64,000 bases of DNA, from the NCBI RefSeq assembly GCF_014905175.1, contig NC_057789.1, forward strand, positions 27,648,555 through 27,712,554, written 5' to 3'. Source of the stretch: Aphidius gifuensis (Eukaryota; Arthropoda; Insecta; Hymenoptera; Braconidae). The translations under genes and the position numbers were made by a program. Every line of letters begins with the position of its first letter. Position 1 is the first letter of the stretch. The notes beneath the pieces were generated by a model. The model was not told where the DNA came from and did no database searches. It saw only the letters and a list, made by a program, of their open reading frames with translations. Shown here in pieces: positions 61,301 to 64,000 of this stretch.

Positions 61301-64000
61301 TATGCATGTATTTGCATGAGAATAACTTTCACTGAACATTATTAGATACGTGTTGGAATGTGACTACCGTAACTCACGTCTCAGTGTGGTTCTCTCGATC
61401 TTTTGATTCTCGTACAACAGAGAATTGCATAATCGATTTTCCACTTAAAACTATGAACAATTATCCATGATAATTTACAACTATCTTTTTTTATTTATTA
61501 ATTTTTTTCCACACTTTTATCTATCAAAAATAAAATTAAAATAATTTTCTACTTTTTTATATATTTTCTGTTTACAAGTTTATAATAATACAAGACTCAT
61601 CAACAACTACACACGTTTTATATTATCAATTTTCTCTCAGCACTAATCATCATTTGTTTGTTTTATTTGCGTGTTAAGTAGCATATAATTCGCTATATTA
61701 AAAAAGAAAAAAAAAAAAACAACAAAAATAAATAAATAAAGTTATGTTCATGCATGCTATCACGGAGTATCCCCACAACAACCCTCTCTCTTCCATCATC
61801 CATCTTTATTTTATTTATTTTTTTATTTCGTAATGTTTGTTTTTTTTTTTTTTTATTATTTCTGAACAACAACAACGAAGAATGTGTATGTGTCAGTGAG
61901 TATATATTTGATCTAGAAAATAATCTTCATGCTGCAAAACTCAAAGAATTTTGTCTTTTTTTTTATTTGTCTACATTGGATATGTCGATATCATGGTGAG
62001 TTGTCTTACATCATGGTGTTGACATATCGCTTGGCCATGATCGTAAAGCAATAACCTTCTCGTGACAGGAAAAAAGATAAAAAAAAATAAAATAAAAAAA
62101 CTGATTGTCTCGATCTTTTCATTGGCGCCACACTGTTTTTAATATCAAATGAGCAAACATTATAAAAATAAAATTAAACTTGAAGTGAAAAATACTTGAC
62201 TTGAAGGTCATGGCAATCGAAGGAAAAGGATTATGATTGCAATAAGCATCATGAGATTTATTTTGATGGTAAATGCATTTTAAGATATGCCGCGCATTTC
62301 ACGGTATTTTGTATTAACTTTTGCGGTATAAAAAAAATAATTTAAAAAAAATAAATAGTTATATTTTTATTCACCTGCTGTATACTAACATAACCGACAA
62401 CACCGCGTAAATTTGTGATAATCTTTTCAACAAAATTATATGCACGTGCGTTTCTACATAAAAAGGATGGGAAAAAAAAAAAAATCTTACAATGTTGAAA
62501 TATATATATTATAAATTGGCAATAAATTTGAAGGTTAAAAAAATGTTATTTAACATAAAAAAAAGAGCATTAAGAGTATTTTATAAATAGTATTTTATTT
62601 GAAGTTCTTGATGATCGTGTCCTCCAGATACAATATAATATATATGCGTTTTAAAAAGTTAAAAATATTTCATGATATACTCAACATCATTTATCTTCGT
62701 AAATGTGAATGGCAAGTACATTTCTATACATAGTATGTAAAAGTCTAATGTAGAGTATGTTTTAAGATTGCACCTGTTGTAAATTTTAGATGAATATTTG
62801 TTTATTTATTTATGTGTGCTTGTGTGTATTTGTGTGATGCTATAAAGTAACTGTATTGCTTTTACTGGAGATGGTATGTCTATCGATTTAAGATTTTGAT
62901 GCGTTTATATACGAGCTCTTCCAACAATTTCAAAATACACATACATTTATCTTCAGCATACATTTGCACACACATATTTATATATATATTGATATAAGCA
63001 TGTATACTATCTTCCCGAGTAGATCAATTAATGTAAAAGCAAACTTGAATCCGATGAAGATGGATTGTTGTATCGAGCTTTAGCTTGAGCTTTAAAATAT
63101 ATTATATATACATATTGTTATTTAGATGGACGGTTTATCAGGAATTAAAATTATCATCCAATTTTATTTATATATACAATTTATTTTAATAGTAATGTAC
63201 TTTGTTTAATAATATTATCATAAAATTTGTGGAGAAAAAAAAAAAAAAAAAGAAAATTAATTATAAAAAAACTGTTATAACTTTGTAAGTTTTTAATTAC
63301 TTTTTTTTTTAAATTCTGATGACATAAATTAAAAATGTTTCTTTAAATGTCAAGTAAATTAAATTGTTGGCTTGTTTCGACTTTTTAGTATAACCGTTTA
63401 TTGAATAATTAGTAATTGCAATTAGTCAAGTTCGCGCGAGATATAACTGTCAAGTTTACAACGGTCAGGCTCTGTTGAACCGTTCTATACTGTGATTCTT
63501 AATGGCATGTCTAACAGAAGTCACGTTCTTCACGATTGTCACGAAGATATATGCTGATAAATTTTAAGTAGCGATATAACATACAAATTAATGATAACTA
63601 CTTAAAAAAATTAAATAAAATTACATAACAATTTATTATTTAAAAAATAATCTTCAAACTAAATGAATTAATTATTATTATAATAAAATTGATGTTATAA
63701 AATATTGTTTAAATTTAAATTTGAATTATTCAATGTTGTTTTACTTTTAAAAAAAAAAAAATTTTAAATGTAAATATTGTTTTTAATCATCATTTCGAGC
63801 ATATTTATTTTGAACATTTTAAATCAAATAAAGTAGCAGCGAAACAAGTATACATATATGAAAAATTGAAAGTCGATATGTAGTAAAGTGCCGACATTTT
63901 ATATTTATTAAGTACTACCTTCTATCGATTTTTTTTTTTTTTTTCACAATCTTATCGCTTCGACCTCAAAAAAAAGAAGAAAAAAATATATATCTTGTAA
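58335..64000. other. AT-rich non-coding stretch to the window end
   Basis: No supported gene. A slightly GC-richer patch at 59090-59290 carries a plus frame (MKSSRVFYFKTPLYLLFF...) with no recognisable domain. At 61754-61999 a plus frame ends DLENNLHAAKLKEFC... before ATCATG|GTGAGTTGT, a good donor, but the upstream acceptor is unclear. AAAGTGCCGA recurs at 63885-63894. Confidence 0.5.

Noticed and set aside
62366..62385. Third minus-strand ratchet-like site, GCAG|GTGAAT
   Set aside because: The pyrimidine tract is absent (GTTAGTATACAGCAG) and the donor is weak.

Overview
This window looks like nuclear DNA from an insect with a very AT-rich genome. There are long poly-A/poly-T runs, many ATAA and TA microsatellites, and GT-AG splice signals. 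There are no prokaryotic operons, and almost no open frame is longer than about 100 codons. The composition would suit an aphidiine/braconid parasitoid wasp, whose genomes are known to be extremely GC-poor, but that is only a guess. No complete protein-coding gene could be established. Most of the window reads as intergenic or intronic DNA with scattered GC-richer islands.

The left end (1-1900) is the most distinctive part. A tRNA-like fold (83-154) sits inside a longer inverted repeat (63-177). It is followed by a broken, 5'-truncated gene of the Fanzor family (250-1309), the eukaryotic relatives of TnpB that act as RNA-guided nucleases. The gene keeps the helical segment before RuvC-II, a RuvC-II-like motif and the first half of the zinc ribbon. 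It has a frame break near an A-run and a candidate 122-base intron, and it lacks RuvC-I and RuvC-III. Behind it lies a compact repeat field (1212-1867) built on the motif CGGAGAAA, which also occurs at the 3' edge of the tRNA-like fold.

From 1.9 to 57 kb the sequence is mostly non-coding. I mark the islands that carry splice signals or unusually protein-like frames: 4635-4739, 6456-6543, 27511-27717, 32675-32810, 39283-39945, 44359-44430 (minus), 50431-50576 (minus), 53157-53484 and 56440-56640. Two minus-strand sites, at 46.8 and 36.3 kb, have a complete 3' splice site directly followed by a 5' splice site. That is the layout of recursive-splicing points in long insect introns. They suggest that part of the window is a giant minus-strand intron. 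A short ORF at 35661 carries a degenerate retrotransposon gag-like zinc motif.

At 57317-58334 there is a clear non-autonomous DNA transposon of about 1.02 kb. It has 28-base terminal inverted repeats (27/28 matching) and hAT-like CAGGG inner ends. Two internal units are repeated in direct order within each arm and inverted between arms, so a transcript would fold into a long hairpin. The remaining 58.3-64 kb is AT-rich DNA in which I see no gene.
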